A DNA stretch of 64,000 bases from Paraburkholderia sp. (GTDB lineage Bacteria > Pseudomonadota > Gammaproteobacteria > Burkholderiales > Burkholderiaceae): NCBI RefSeq assembly GCF_024281035.1, contig NZ_JAMXLH010000049.1:62001-126000 (forward strand). The letters are read 5' to 3'. Position 1 is the stretch's first letter. Every line of letters begins with the position of its first letter. Shown piece after piece: positions 52,810 through 62,882 of the stretch. The notes beneath the pieces are model-generated. The model saw only the letters and a list, made by a program, of their open reading frames with translations. It was not told the origin of the DNA and made no database searches. Both the position numbers and the translations under genes were made by a program.

Positions 52810-54534
52810 ATGTCCACGTCAGAACTGTCACAGTCCGCTTCTCAACCCGCGGCGCCCGCGAGATCTGCGCAGCCTTCGCCGCACTGGCCGTCGCATCTGT
52901 CGCCGCATCTGACGATTCCGGCCACGAACCTGTTCTATAACGCCGAAGTGTCGGCGGCGCGCTTTCCCGACAAACCGTATATCTACTTCTACGACACGCC
53001 TGTCACGTTCGCGCAGTTCAAGGACGAGGCCGAGCGCGTCGCAGGTTATCTGCAGCAGCACTGCGGCGTGAAAGCGGGCGACCGCGTGCTGCTCTACATG
53101 CAGAACAGCCCGCAGTGGATCATTGCGTATTACGGCATCCTGCGCGCCAACGCCGTGGTCGTGCCCGTGAATCCGATGAATCTCACCGAGGAACTCGCGC
53201 ATTACGTCGAGGATAGCGGCGCGACGACCGCTTTTGTCGCGCAGGATCTTTACGCGCGGATCGCGCCGCACGTGCGCGAGGATGAGGGCGAGGGTCTGCA
53301 TCATCTGCTGGTCGCGACCTATTCCGATTACCTCAAGCGCGAGCCTTCGTCGCCGCCGCCGGAGTTCGTGAGCGCGCCGCGTCATGTTGCCGGGCCGGGT
53401 GTCGTCCACTGGGCCGACGTGCTCAATGCGCGCTGCGCTCCGGGCGCGTTGAGCGCCGGTCCGGACGACCTGTGCGTGATGCCTTATACGTCGGGCACGA
53501 CGGGCAAGCCGAAGGGATGCATGCATACGCATCGCAGCGTGATGAGCACGGCGGTGGGCGGTTGCAACTGGTTCGGCAGCAACCAGGATGCCGTGCAGCT
53601 TTCGGTGCTGCCGCTCTTCCACGTGACCGGCATGCAGGGCGGCATGAACAGCCCGCTCTACAACGGCTCGACCATCGTCATCCTGCCGCGCTGGGATCGC
53701 GATGCCGCCGCGCGCGCGATCGAGCACTATCGCATCAACGGATGGCAGGCGATTTCGACGATGGTGGTCGATTTCATTTCGAATCCGCGCATCGACGAAT
53801 ACGATCTGTCGAGTCTCGCGTGGATGCGCGGCGGCGGCGCGACGATGCCCGATGCGGTGGTGAAGAAACTGCGCGATCTCACGGGGCTGGAGTTCGTCGA
53901 GGGCTACGGCATGTCCGAGACGATGGCGGCCACGCACATCAATCCGCCGCAGCGTCCGAAGCCGCAGTGTCTCGGCATTCCGGTATTCGACGTGGATGCG
54001 CGCGTGGTCGATCCGATCACGCTCGAAGAATTGCCTGCCGGCGAATCGGGCGAACTCATCATGCACGGGCCGCAGGTGATGCAGGGTTACTGGCGCAATC
54101 CGCAGGCGACGCGCGACGCTTTCATCGAACGCGACGGCAAGCGCTTCCTGCGCACGGGCGACCTCGTGCGGCGCGATGAGGAAGGCTATTACTTCATGAC
54201 CGACCGTCTGAAGCGGATGATCAACGCGTCGGGCTACAAGGTGTGGCCGGCCGAAGTCGAAGCCTTGATGTACCGTCATCCGGCGATCAAGGAAGTGTGC
54301 GTGATCGGCACGCTGGACGAACGCCGCGGCGAAACGGTGAAAGCCTGTGTGGTGCTCGATCCGAAGCAGCAAGGCAGCGTGAGCGAGGACGACATCGTCG
54401 CGTGGGCGCACGCCAACATGGCGGCCTACAAGGCGCCGCGCATCGTGCAGTTCGTCGACACGCTGCCGAAGTCGGGCAGCGGCAAGATCCTGTGGCGCAA
54501 GCTTCAGGAAGACGAGGCGCAAGCGCGCGGCTGA
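52810..54534 (+). CDS. AMP-dependent acyl-CoA synthetase
   Basis: A 574-residue AMP-forming ligase. The ATP loop is YTSGTTGKPKGCMHTH, followed by LPLFHVTGMQGGMNSPLYNG, EGYGMSETMAATHINP, GESGELIMHGPQVMQGYWRNP, and DRLKRMINASGYKVWPAEVEA. The C-terminal catalytic lysine is in KSGSGKILWRKL. It belongs with the medium/long-chain-fatty-acid ligase-like enzymes; the exact acid is unknown. ATG 52810 (MSTSELSQS) was chosen because upstream in-frame sequence overlaps the SDR gene. Two GC-rich hairpins follow it. Confidence 0.88.
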   Translation: MSTSELSQSASQPAAPARSAQPSPHWPSHLSPHLTIPATNLFYNAEVSAARFPDKPYIYFYDTPVTFAQFKDEAERVAGYLQQHCGVKAGDRVLLYMQNSPQWIIAYYGILRANAVVVPVNPMNLTEELAHYVEDSGATTAFVAQDLYARIAPHVREDEGEGLHHLLVATYSDYLKREPSSPPPEFVSAPRHVAGPGVVHWADVLNARCAPGALSAGPDDLCVMPYTSGTTGKPKGCMHTHRSVMSTAVGGCNWFGSNQDAVQLSVLPLFHVTGMQGGMNSPLYNGSTIVILPRWDRDAAARAIEHYRINGWQAISTMVVDFISNPRIDEYDLSSLAWMRGGGATMPDAVVKKLRDLTGLEFVEGYGMSETMAATHINPPQRPKPQCLGIPVFDVDARVVDPITLEELPAGESGELIMHGPQVMQGYWRNPQATRDAFIERDGKRFLRTGDLVRRDEEGYYFMTDRLKRMINASGYKVWPAEVEALMYRHPAIKEVCVIGTLDERRGETVKACVVLDPKQQGSVSEDDIVAWAHANMAAYKAPRIVQFVDTLPKSGSGKILWRKLQEDEAQARG

Positions 54535-54560
54535 TTTTCTCGGCGCAAATGGCCTACGGT

Positions 54561-54627
54561 GATTCGGCGCGCCCGGCGCGCGCCGAATCGCCAGCCGAGG
54601 CCGCAGCGCTCACGCTTGCGGCCTCGG
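54561..54627. terminator. Two adjacent hairpins between convergent genes
   Basis: GATTCGGCGCG (54561-54571)/CGCGCCGAATC (54579-54589) and CCGAGGCCGCA (54595-54605)/TGCGGCCTCGG (54617-54627) are both perfect 11-bp stems. There are no long T-runs. They lie between the ligase gene and the convergent hypothetical gene. Confidence 0.5.
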
Positions 54628-54684
54628 AATCTTCTGCACTCCAATTCGCTACAACTCCGCGCCGTTTTGAATCCCTCACGGGCA

Positions 54685-55074
54685 TCAGGCACCGGCAAGC
54701 GCCGGCACGCCCGCGCCCGGATCGCGCCAGTCTTCTTCCCAATGCGCCCGCGTGGCGGGCAGCTCCCTCGACAGTCCGTGTTGCACGACGCGCTCCGGAA
54801 ACCATTCGCCCGGAACCTGCGCGCGCTTGAGCGCGAGAATCGCTTCGCACAGGAAGTCGATGCTGTAGGCATTGAGCAGGTGCGGGTGATGCGCTTCGAT
54901 ATAGGCCGCGACGCGCGCGTGCTCGCCATCGATCGATGCAAGCGAGTAGAGCGTTTGCGCGTCCCAGCGAAACCGCAGGCCCAGTTCCGCGAATGCCGAA
55001 TTGAATGCGCCGAGATGCGCGTCCAGTTGGCGGTCGTGTTCGATGCCGTGCCGGTTGGCTTGTGAATGGCTCAT
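54685..55074 (-). CDS. Hypothetical protein, 129 residues
   Basis: A soluble His/Ala-rich protein starting MSHSQANRHGIEHDRQLDAHLGAFNSAF. It has a central DAQTLYSLASIDGEHARVAAYIEAHHPHLLNAYSIDFL (read as SLASIDGEHARVAAYIEAHH) and ends with a Trp/Pro-rich HWEEDWRDPG. No membrane segment or signal. The family is not recognised. GAGGAG lies eight bases before the ATG. It is divergent from the gntR gene and could share its regulatory region with the oxalate module. Confidence 0.6.
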   Translation of the reverse strand: MSHSQANRHGIEHDRQLDAHLGAFNSAFAELGLRFRWDAQTLYSLASIDGEHARVAAYIEAHHPHLLNAYSIDFLCEAILALKRAQVPGEWFPERVVQHGLSRELPATRAHWEEDWRDPGAGVPALAGA

Positions 55075-55248
55075 TGCAGTCTCCTCAATGTCGGATCGGA
55101 TGAGCCAAGCGTAGAAGCGGCGATGAATAAACGATAGTTAAAGTTTTTTGCTTTTTGTATAAGGCATTGTTTATTGATTGTTTGAAATGAAGCGCTTTGT
55201 GTGCGGCGTGAGCGTAAACCCCGGCTGGGTTGTTCGCTGACGTCTGAT

Positions 55249-55257
55249 ATATTGTAT
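55249..55257. promoter_or_regulatory. ATATTGTAT motif upstream of gntR
   Basis: The nonamer ATATTGTAT lies 60 bases before the gntR start codon. The same nonamer is in the oxc promoter (56231-56239). It is a candidate site for the GntR regulator. Confidence 0.4.
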
Positions 55258-55316
55258 TGAAAATGTGGAATGTCCAGAGTAGAGCCGGCAAATCAGAACG
55301 TTGGAGACAAACACCG

Positions 55317-56036
55317 ATGTCCGCCGATAGACAAGCCGATGCTGGGATCGCCCAGCTCACCTTGACGCTCGAACCCATCAACGCCACCGTCTCGCTGCGC
55401 GATCAAGCCTATGCAAAGCTGAAACAGGCCATCGCGGAGACCGACATCTACCGCTCGCGAGACGAAATCCGGATCGATGAAAAAGAGCTGACCGAGAAGC
55501 TGGGCGTGAGCCGAACGCCGGTGCGCGAGGCGATGACGCTGCTGGAGCAGGAGGGTTTTCTGCGCACGGTGCCGAGACGCGGCGTCTACATCCTGCGCAA
55601 GACGCGTAAAGAAGTCGTCGAGATGATCTATATGTGGGCCGCGCTCGAAAGCATGGCGGCGAGACTCGCGAGCGAGCGCGCCTCCGACGGCGATATCGCC
55701 CGCCTGCGGCGCATGTTCGCCGACTTCAGCGATGCGATGCCGGCCGACCACATCGAGGAGTATTCGGAGAAGAACATCATGTTCCACCAGTCGCTGGTGG
55801 AATTGTCCAAGTCGCCCATCATCGTCGAGACCATCAAGAACATCTTCATGCATGTGCGTGCGATCCGGCGCATGACGATCGCGCAGAGCGACCGCGCAGA
55901 GCGCTCGATCGTGGACCATATGCGGATCATCGAGGCGCTCGAACAACGCGATACGGCGCGCGTCGAGCAACTGGTACGTCAGCATTCGATCGAGCTTGCC
56001 CTGTTCGTTGAAGCCAATTGTGATTTTCTCGACTGA
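55317..56036 (+). CDS. GntR (FadR-subfamily) regulator of the oxalate genes
   Basis: A 239-residue GntR-family regulator. The winged helix (about residues 28-95) includes VSLRDQAYAKLKQAIAETDI and the recognition region ELTEKLGVSRTPVREAMTLLEQEGFLRTVPRRGVYI. The C-terminal all-helical FCD effector domain (about 105-235) has HQSLVELSKSPIIVETIKNI and the metal-binding-type His residues near IVDHMRIIEALEQRD. It lies directly upstream of oxc-frc in the same direction, so control of these by oxalate or an acyl-CoA is likely. Confidence 0.88.
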   Translation: MSADRQADAGIAQLTLTLEPINATVSLRDQAYAKLKQAIAETDIYRSRDEIRIDEKELTEKLGVSRTPVREAMTLLEQEGFLRTVPRRGVYILRKTRKEVVEMIYMWAALESMAARLASERASDGDIARLRRMFADFSDAMPADHIEEYSEKNIMFHQSLVELSKSPIIVETIKNIFMHVRAIRRMTIAQSDRAERSIVDHMRIIEALEQRDTARVEQLVRQHSIELALFVEANCDFLD

Positions 56037-56209
56037 GCGCGTCGGTCTATAAGTTTTGCGTCTGAATTACAGCGTCGAGCATTCTAATAATTGATATGTA
56101 GTGCGTATTTATTTGTGGTTTTCAGTATCGCCAGGACGTGCTTCTTTGCTGATGCACATCGGCCCGGTATTTATCGCAATGCAGCAGTATGGGGCCGGGA
56201 AAAAACGTC

Positions 56210-56241
56210 TTGACTAATATTGTGTGTGGAATATTGTATAT
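56210..56241 (+). promoter_or_regulatory. Predicted oxc promoter with repeated ATATTGTRT motifs
   Basis: TTGACT (56210-56215) acts as a -35; the -10 is most likely TATTGT (56232-56237, 16-base spacer). ATATTGTGT (56218-56226) and ATATTGTAT (56231-56239) are direct repeats with a 13-base period within the promoter, matching the motif upstream of gntR. Confidence 0.5.
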
Positions 56242-56277
56242 CACAGTTACGTAACGCCCCGCCAAAGAGGAGACGTC

Positions 56278-58026
56278 ATGGCAGAAGCAGGCATTAACCA
56301 GGCGCAAAACAGCCCAGCGCCCGAAGCTCAGCAAACCACCGACGGTTTTCATCTCGTCATCGACGCGCTGAAGCTGAACGATATCGACACGATCTTCGGG
56401 CTGGTCGGTATTCCCATTACCGATCTCGCTCGCCTAGCCCAGGCCGAGGGCATGCGCTTCATCGGCTTCCGGCATGAGCAGAACGCCGGCAACGCCGCCG
56501 CTGTCGCCGGTTTCATGACGAAAAAACCCGGTATCTGCCTGACGGTTTCCGCGCCGGGCTTTCTGAACGGCCTTACCGCGCTCGCGAACGCCACGACGAA
56601 TTGCTTCCCGATGATTCTGATTAGCGGATCGAGCGAGCGCGAGATCGTCGACTTGCAGCAGGGCGACTACGAGGAGATGGACCAGCTCAACGCGGCGAAG
56701 CCCTACGCGAAGGCCGCGTATCGCGTGCTGCACGCGGAGGACATCGGCATCGGCGTGGCGCGCGCGATCCGCGCGGCCGTATCGGGTCGACCGGGCGGCG
56801 TTTATCTCGATCTTCCGGCCAAGCTGCTCGCACAGACGTTGGACGCCGTTAGGGCCAGGCAATCGCTCGTGAAGGTGATCGATGCCGCGCCGCGCCAGAT
56901 CCCGGCGCCCGATTCGGTCAAGCGCGCACTCGACGTGCTCAAGGGCGCGAAGCGCCCGCTGATCCTGCTCGGCAAGGGCGCGGCCTACGCGCAAGCCGAT
57001 GCGCAGATCCGCGCGCTCGTCGAGAAGACCGGTATTCCGTATCTGCCGATGTCGATGGCCAAGGGGCTCTTGCCCGACACGCACGAGCAGTCGGCGTCGG
57101 CCGCGCGTTCGTTCGTGCTCGCCGAAGCCGATGTCGTATTGCTGATCGGCGCGCGCCTGAACTGGCTGCTCTCGCACGGCAAGGGCAAGACATGGGGCGC
57201 CGCGAACGGGCCGAAGCAGTTCGTCCAGATCGACATCGCGCCCACCGAGATCGACAGCAACGTCGCGATCGAAGCACCGGTGATCGGCGATATCGGCTCG
57301 TGCGTCGAGGCGCTGCTCGAAGGCATCGGCGAGCACTTCCCGCAGCCCGGCGCCGAATGGCTCGAAGCCGTGGCGGACCGCAAGAACAAGAACCTCGCGA
57401 AGATGGCGGCCACGCTCGACAAGAGTCCGACGCCGATGAACTTCCACAGCGCACTGCGCGCGATTCGCGACGTGCTGAAGACGCGACCGGACATCAACGT
57501 CGTCAACGAAGGCGCGAATACGCTCGACTACGCCCGCAGCATCATCGACATGTATGAGCCGCGCAAGCGCTTCGACTCGGGCACGTGGGGAATCATGGGC
57601 ATCGGCATGGGCTTCGCAATCGGCGCAGCGGTGACGAGCGGGACACAGGTCGTCGCGATCGAAGGCGACAGTGCTTTCGGTTTCAGCGGCATGGAACTCG
57701 AAACTATCTGCCGCTACAACTTGCCGGTCTGCACCATCGTCTTCAACAACAACGGCGTGTATCGCGGCACGGACGTGAACATGGGCGGCGGCGCCGATAC
57801 GGCGCCCACCGCGTTCGTGAAGAACGCGCGCTACGACAGGATGATGGAAGCGTTCGGCGGCATCGGTCATCAGGCCAGCACGCCTGAGGAGCTGACCGCT
57901 GCGCTGCTCGAAGCGATCGCATCGGGCAAGCCCACCTTGATCAACGCTGTTATCGACGAAGCGGCCGGCACGGAGAGCGGCCGTCTCACGAATCTGAATC
58001 CGCAAAGCGCGGCAATGAAAAAATAA
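56278..58026 (+). CDS. oxc: Oxalyl-CoA decarboxylase
   Basis: A 582-residue thiamine-diphosphate enzyme converting oxalyl-CoA to formyl-CoA and CO2. The activating Glu67 is in [15 protein letters not shown]. The ThDP/Mg-binding stretch is [32 protein letters not shown] (read as [16 protein letters not shown] then IVFNNNG). [20 protein letters not shown] near the C-terminus is typical of OXC and separates it from acetolactate synthases. The length is close to the Oxalobacter enzyme (568). AAGAGGAG precedes the ATG. It is followed 31 bases later by frc, with which it forms the oxalate cycle. Confidence 0.96.
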   Translation: MAEAGINQAQNSPAPEAQQTTDGFHLVIDALKLNDIDTIFGLVGIPITDLARLAQAEGMRFIGFRHEQNAGNAAAVAGFMTKKPGICLTVSAPGFLNGLTALANATTNCFPMILISGSSEREIVDLQQGDYEEMDQLNAAKPYAKAAYRVLHAEDIGIGVARAIRAAVSGRPGGVYLDLPAKLLAQTLDAVRARQSLVKVIDAAPRQIPAPDSVKRALDVLKGAKRPLILLGKGAAYAQADAQIRALVEKTGIPYLPMSMAKGLLPDTHEQSASAARSFVLAEADVVLLIGARLNWLLSHGKGKTWGAANGPKQFVQIDIAPTEIDSNVAIEAPVIGDIGSCVEALLEGIGEHFPQPGAEWLEAVADRKNKNLAKMAATLDKSPTPMNFHSALRAIRDVLKTRPDINVVNEGANTLDYARSIIDMYEPRKRFDSGTWGIMGIGMGFAIGAAVTSGTQVVAIEGDSAFGFSGMELETICRYNLPVCTIVFNNNGVYRGTDVNMGGGADTAPTAFVKNARYDRMMEAFGGIGHQASTPEELTAALLEAIASGKPTLINAVIDEAAGTESGRLTNLNPQSAAMKK

Positions 58027-58057
58027 ATTCAATCGATCGGAAAACAGGAGATACGCA

Positions 58058-59308
58058 ATGAGCAAACCCCTCGACGGCATCAAGATCATCGACTTCACGC
58101 ACGTACAGGCCGGGCCTGCCTGCACGCAGATGCTCGCATGGTTCGGCGCGGACGTGATCAAGGTGGAGCGTCCGGGTGCGGGCGACGTTACGCGCAACCA
58201 GTTACGCGACATCCCGAACGTCGATGCGCTTTACTTCACGATGCTCAACAGCAACAAGCGCTCGCTGACGCTCGACACGAAGAAGCCCGAAGGTAAAGAA
58301 GTGCTTGAAAAGCTGATCCGCGAATCGGACGTGATGGTCGAGAATTTCGGCCCGGGCGCACTCGATCGCATGGGTTTTACGTGGGAGCGCATCAAGGAGC
58401 TGAATCCGAAGATGATCGTTGCTTCGGTCAAGGGCTTCAGCGAGGGCCATCATTACGGCGACCTGAAGGTCTATGAGAACGTTGCGCAGTGCGCGGGCGG
58501 CGCGGCTTCGACGACGGGCTTCTGGGACGGCCCGCCGACGGTGAGCGCAGCCGCGCTCGGCGACAGCAACACCGGCATGCATCTGGCAATCGGCATTCTC
58601 ACGGCGCTGATCTCGCGCGACAAGACCGGCAAGGGGCAGAAGGTGGCCGTCTCGATGCAGGACAGCGTGCTGAATCTGTGCCGCGTGAAGCTGCGTGACC
58701 AGCAGCGTCTCGAACGCATGGGCTTCCTCGAAGAGTATCCGCAGTATCCGCATGGCACGTTCGGCGAGGCGGTGCCGCGCGGCGGCAATGCGGGCGGCGG
58801 CGGCCAGCCGGGCTGGGTGCTCAAGTGCAAGGGCTGGGAAACCGATCCGAACGCGTACATTTACTTCACGGTTCAGGATCACGCATGGGAACCGATCTGC
58901 CGCGCGCTCGGCAAGCCGGAGTGGATCGAGCATCCGGACTACGCGACGCCGAAGGCTCGCCAGCCGCACATCTTCGAGATTTTCAAAACGATCGAGGCGT
59001 GGCTTGCCGACAAGACGAAGTTCGAAGCCGTCGACGTTCTTCGCACGTTCGACATTCCGTGCTCGCCGGTGTTGAGCATGAAAGAACTGGCGAACGATCC
59101 GTCGCTGCGTGCGAGCGGCACGATTGTCGAGGTGCCGCATAAGCAGCGCGGCTCGTATCTGACCGTCGGCAGCCCGATCAAATTTTCGGATCTCAAGCCG
59201 GAAATCAAGAGTTCGCCGCTGCTCGGCGAGCATACCGACGAAGTGCTGGCCGATCTTGGCTACACGCCGCAGCAGATCGCGACGCTACACGAAGTACGCG
59301 CAGTGTGA
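58058..59308 (+). CDS. frc: Formyl-CoA:oxalate CoA-transferase
   Basis: A 416-residue class III CoA-transferase moving CoA from formyl-CoA to oxalate, so oxalyl-CoA is regenerated for Oxc. The catalytic Asp169 is in ALGDSNTG, at the same number as in the Oxalobacter enzyme. [31 protein letters not shown] at the start and the Gly loop [12 protein letters not shown] near residue 250 are diagnostic. The oxc-frc order with a strong terminator behind shows a two-gene operon. Confidence 0.96.
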   Translation: MSKPLDGIKIIDFTHVQAGPACTQMLAWFGADVIKVERPGAGDVTRNQLRDIPNVDALYFTMLNSNKRSLTLDTKKPEGKEVLEKLIRESDVMVENFGPGALDRMGFTWERIKELNPKMIVASVKGFSEGHHYGDLKVYENVAQCAGGAASTTGFWDGPPTVSAAALGDSNTGMHLAIGILTALISRDKTGKGQKVAVSMQDSVLNLCRVKLRDQQRLERMGFLEEYPQYPHGTFGEAVPRGGNAGGGGQPGWVLKCKGWETDPNAYIYFTVQDHAWEPICRALGKPEWIEHPDYATPKARQPHIFEIFKTIEAWLADKTKFEAVDVLRTFDIPCSPVLSMKELANDPSLRASGTIVEVPHKQRGSYLTVGSPIKFSDLKPEIKSSPLLGEHTDEVLADLGYTPQQIATLHEVRAV

Positions 59309-59731
59309 TCGGGGGGGATCCGCGATAGAGGCGCCGGCACGGCGTGAGCCGTGCCGGCGCCTTCGATTTACGCCGGACAACCTGCTTGCCGCAAAATCCA
59401 ACGCTTGCGGTACACACCGATTAACGACGACGTCCGGACTGATTGTCGCCGCTTCATATTGTTGCGGTCACAACGGTCACAGCGGTCAACGCACGGCACG
59501 TGGCGCAAGCCGCATTTCCAGGGCGCTGGGTGATCGATACGAGCGTGTACGCGCGAAGCGGCACGCATCGCCAGGTCGCGCCATTCGCAGCATTCCAACA
59601 TCGAGCAGGAGACGTTTGATGAAGTCGCGGCTATGCATTCGGCACGCCACGCGCAACGGCGTGTGGCCGATCTGTTCTGTCTGCTGTTCCCTTGCCATTG
59701 CGATTCCGCTTGTCGGAGGTGCGATTTGGCA
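59309..59731. other. Intergenic region frc-pntA
   Basis: After the frc terminator there is no supportable gene in the remaining 360 bases. No promoter box is convincing enough to list. GGAGG lies about 12 bases before the pntA start. Confidence 0.45.
59330..59369 (+). terminator. Intrinsic terminator of oxc-frc
   Basis: A perfect 14-bp stem (59330-59343, 59348-59361) with a GTGA loop is followed by TTCGATTT. It starts 22 bases after the frc stop. Confidence 0.8.
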
Positions 59732-61294
59732 ATGACCATTGCAGTGCCGCGCGAAACGCATCGAGGCGAGCGACGTGTGGCCGCGACGCCGGAAAGCGTC
59801 GCACATCTTATCAAGTTCGGATATGAAGTCGATGTCGAGACGGGCGCGGGTGCGCAGGCATCGTTCACCGACGAGGCCTATCGCCAGGCGGGCGCCCGGA
59901 TCGTCGCCGATACACACGCGCTGTGGGCCGCCGCCGATATCGTGATCAAGGTGCGCCCGCCATCGGCTGACGAAGCGGGTCTACTCAAGCGCGATGCGAC
60001 GCTCATCAGTTTTATCTGGCCCGCGCAAAACGCCGCGCTGCTCGATCTGCTGGCCGCACGCGGCGCGACTGTCCTCGCGATGGACTGCGTGCCGCGCATT
60101 TCGCGTGCGCAGAAGCTCGATGCATTGAGTTCGATGGCGAACATGGCGGGCTATCGTGCCGTGATCGAAGCGGCGCAGCACTTCGGGCGTCTTTTCACCG
60201 GGCAGATCACGGCGGCGGGGAAGATGCCGCCCGCGAAAGTGCTCGTGATCGGTGCGGGCGTCGCCGGGCTGGCGGCGATTGGCGCGGCGCGCGGGCTCGG
60301 TGCGGTCGTGCGCGCGTTCGACACGCGGCCGGAAGTGGGGCAACAGGTCGAGAGCATGGGCGCGGAGTTCCTCACCATCGATATCGATGAGGAGGGCGGC
60401 GGCGCGGGCGGCTACGCGAAGCAGATGAGCGCGAAATTCATCGAAGCGGAGATGGCGCTCTTCGAGGCACAGGCGCGCGAGGTCGACATCATCATCACGA
60501 CCGCGCTCATTCCCGGCAAGGCAGCGCCGCTGCTCATCGACGCGCGCACGCTCGCGTGCATGCGCGCGGGAAGCGTGATTGTCGACATGGCGGCGGAGCA
60601 GGGCGGCAATTGCGAACTGACGCGCCCGGGCGAGGTGGTCAACGTGCACGGCGTGACGGTGATCGGCTATACGGATCTCGCGAGCCGCATGGCGAACCAG
60701 TCGAGCCAGCTTTACGCGACCAATGTGCGCCACCTGCTCGCGGACATTACGCCCGCGAAGGACGGTGAAGTGCAACTCGACATGGCCGATGTCGTGCAAC
60801 GCGGTACGACCGTCATGCAGCGCGGCACGGTGTGCTGGCCGCCGCCCGCCGTAGAACCGTCGCCCACGCCTGCAAGCAACGCGGCGGCAAACACCGCGCC
60901 TGCGGCGGGCAAGGCGAGCAAGGCTGGCGATGGCGATAGTGCGCGTCGGCACGGCGCGTGGTCGCTCGTTGCGCTGATGGTTATCGCTTTGCTGCTGCTC
61001 GCACTCGGCGCGGTTGCCCCGGGTGCGTTCGTGGCGCACTTCACGGTGTTCGTGCTTGCGGTGTTCGTCGGCTATCAGGTGGTCTGGAACGTGACGCCTG
61101 CGCTGCATACGCCGTTGATGAGCGTGACCAATGCCATCAGCGGCATCATCGTGATCGGCGCACTGCTGCATCCGGGCGATGCCGGAATGATCGTGCGCGT
61201 GCTTTCGGGCATCGCACTCGTGGTGGCGACGATCAATATCGCGGGTGGATTTCTCGTCACCCAGCGCATGCTGAAAATGTTCCAGCGGACCTGA
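59732..61294 (+). CDS. pntA: NAD(P) transhydrogenase subunit alpha
   Basis: A 520-residue alpha subunit of the proton-translocating transhydrogenase. Domain I (1-380) has the alanine-dehydrogenase-like start [20 protein letters not shown] and the NAD-binding [21 protein letters not shown] Pro/Ala-rich linker (about 380-415) follows, then four membrane helices (about 415-515) with [28 protein letters not shown]. The fused domain I plus membrane part is the E. coli-type arrangement rather than the split pntAA/pntAB of many alpha-proteobacteria. pntB follows 9 bases later. Confidence 0.95.
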   Translation: MTIAVPRETHRGERRVAATPESVAHLIKFGYEVDVETGAGAQASFTDEAYRQAGARIVADTHALWAAADIVIKVRPPSADEAGLLKRDATLISFIWPAQNAALLDLLAARGATVLAMDCVPRISRAQKLDALSSMANMAGYRAVIEAAQHFGRLFTGQITAAGKMPPAKVLVIGAGVAGLAAIGAARGLGAVVRAFDTRPEVGQQVESMGAEFLTIDIDEEGGGAGGYAKQMSAKFIEAEMALFEAQAREVDIIITTALIPGKAAPLLIDARTLACMRAGSVIVDMAAEQGGNCELTRPGEVVNVHGVTVIGYTDLASRMANQSSQLYATNVRHLLADITPAKDGEVQLDMADVVQRGTTVMQRGTVCWPPPAVEPSPTPASNAAANTAPAAGKASKAGDGDSARRHGAWSLVALMVIALLLLALGAVAPGAFVAHFTVFVLAVFVGYQVVWNVTPALHTPLMSVTNAISGIIVIGALLHPGDAGMIVRVLSGIALVVATINIAGGFLVTQRMLKMFQRT

Positions 61295-61303
61295 GGAGAC
61301 GTC

Positions 61304-62698
61304 ATGTTGAATGGAATCGGAAGCATGGCGTGGCTCGGCGCGGCGACGCTTTTTATCCTGAGCCTGCGCGGACTCAGTCATCCCGCGAGTGCGCGCCGCG
61401 GCAACATCTATGGCGTGGCAGGCATGCTGATCGCGGTGCTCGCCACGCTGCTCGTCACGCGCGGTGCGGGGCTGCAGATTGTGCTTGTCGCGGCGGTCGT
61501 GGGCGGCGCCATCGGCACCGTGCTCGCGAAGCGCGTAGCGATGACACAAATGCCGCAACTGGTGGCCGTGCTGCACAGCTTCGTCGGCCTGGCCGCGACG
61601 TTAATCAGCGTGTCGAATTATGTGGCTCGCGATACGCCGATGGTCGGTGTGGAGCGCGTGATTCACGACACCGAGATCTATGTGGGTGCATTCATCGGTA
61701 CGGTGACCTTTAGCGGATCGATCATCGCGTTCCTGAAGTTGCAGGGGACGCTGAGCGGCAAGCCGCTCGTGCTGCCCGCACGGCATCTGCTGAACGCGGT
61801 CGTGTTCGGTGCGTGCGTCGTGCTCGGCTATCGCTTTGTCAGTGCGTCCGCAGGCGACGGCGGTCTTTACGCGCTGCTCGTCATGTGTGTGTTGGCGGCG
61901 GCGCTCGGCGTGCATCTGGTGATGGCGATCGGCGGTGCCGACATGCCGGTGGTGGTGTCGATGCTCAACAGCTATTCCGGCTGGGCCGCCGCCGCGACGG
62001 GCTTCATGCTCGACAACGATCTGCTCGTCACGACTGGCGCGCTGGTCGGATCGAGCGGCGCAATTCTCAGCTACATCATGTGCCGGGCGATGAATCGCAG
62101 CTTTGTCTCGGTGATACTGGGCGGCTTCGGTGCGAGTACTTCAACGGGGAGCGCCGCGCCGCAGGGCGAGGTGGTGCCGACGACCGTGGACGAAGTGGGC
62201 TCGCTGCTGCGCGACGCCGCCGAAGTCGTGATCGTGCCGGGCTATGGGATGGCGGTTGCGCAGGCGCAGGGCACGATCAGCGAGATTACGCGGCGTCTGC
62301 GTGCGGCGGGCGTGCGCGTGCGCTTTGCCATCCATCCGGTTGCAGGGCGTCTGCCGGGACACATGAACGTGCTGTTGGCCGAGGCGAAGGTGCCATACGA
62401 CATCGTGCTGGAAATGGACGAGATCAACGACGAGTTTACGGAAACCGATGTCGTTCTCGTCATTGGCGCGAACGATATCGTGAATCCGGGCGCGCAGGAA
62501 GATGCGTCGAGTCCGATCGCAGGTATGCCGGTGCTCGAAGTGTGGAAGGCGCGCACTGTGGTTGTGTCGAAGCGCAGTATGGCGACCGGTTACGCCGGCG
62601 TCGACAATCCGCTGTTCTACAAGGACAACACGCGGATGCTGTTCGGCGATGCAAAGGGCAGTGTGGATGCGCTGTTGAGGCAGCTTGAAGCGGCTTGA
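61304..62698 (+). CDS. pntB: NAD(P) transhydrogenase subunit beta
   Basis: A 464-residue beta subunit. Nine or so membrane helices (1-265) include [31 protein letters not shown] and [17 protein letters not shown]. The NADP-binding domain III (about 290-464) has [51 protein letters not shown] and the final [17 protein letters not shown]. With PntA it uses the proton gradient to make NADPH from NADH. The stop is inside a 10-bp tandem repeat. Confidence 0.96.
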   Translation: MLNGIGSMAWLGAATLFILSLRGLSHPASARRGNIYGVAGMLIAVLATLLVTRGAGLQIVLVAAVVGGAIGTVLAKRVAMTQMPQLVAVLHSFVGLAATLISVSNYVARDTPMVGVERVIHDTEIYVGAFIGTVTFSGSIIAFLKLQGTLSGKPLVLPARHLLNAVVFGACVVLGYRFVSASAGDGGLYALLVMCVLAAALGVHLVMAIGGADMPVVVSMLNSYSGWAAAATGFMLDNDLLVTTGALVGSSGAILSYIMCRAMNRSFVSVILGGFGASTSTGSAAPQGEVVPTTVDEVGSLLRDAAEVVIVPGYGMAVAQAQGTISEITRRLRAAGVRVRFAIHPVAGRLPGHMNVLLAEAKVPYDIVLEMDEINDEFTETDVVLVIGANDIVNPGAQEDASSPIAGMPVLEVWKARTVVVSKRSMATGYAGVDNPLFYKDNTRMLFGDAKGSVDALLRQLEAA

Positions 62699-62710
62699 AG
62701 CAGCGTAAGC
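62681..62710. repeat. 10-bp tandem repeat over the pntB stop codon
   Basis: CAGCTTGAAG, CGGCTTGAAG and CAGCGTAAGC are three degenerate copies of one decamer. The TGA of the second copy (62696-62698) is the pntB stop. Confidence 0.65.
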
Positions 62711-62785
62711 CTGGCGTCGTTGTCAGCTCAGTTGCCAGGCTCATTCGCTGCTTTAAATACCGCGCTTCGCGCCCACGGGAAGTAA

Positions 62786-62823
62786 ACAAAAAAACCCCGC
62801 AAATTCGATAATTTACGGGGTTA
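62786..62823. terminator. Bidirectional terminator after pntB
   Basis: The stem AACCCCG (62793-62799)/CGGGGTT (62816-62822) with an inner AAATT/AATTT stem lies about 90 bases after pntB. A-tracts on the left make it effective on the minus strand; the T-rich right side is weaker. Confidence 0.7.
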
Positions 62824-62859
62824 TCTGTTTGTTTCTTTCTACTGCTTCGATTAGCTTTC

Positions 62860-62882
62860 TGGCGCCAGGAGAGGACTCGAAC
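62860..62882 (-). other. tRNA 3'-end-like fragment
   Basis: Read on the minus strand the 23 bases run from GTTCGAGTCC (T-loop consensus) to GCGCCA (CCA end). The spacing between T-loop and CCA is one base short of normal, and the upstream sequence does not fold as the rest of a tRNA. It could be a relic or an integration (attachment) site. Confidence 0.35.

Noticed and set aside
62860..62882. A functional tRNA gene at this place
   Set aside because: Only the T-loop and CCA end resemble a tRNA; spacing is one base short and the D-arm and anticodon arm cannot be found.
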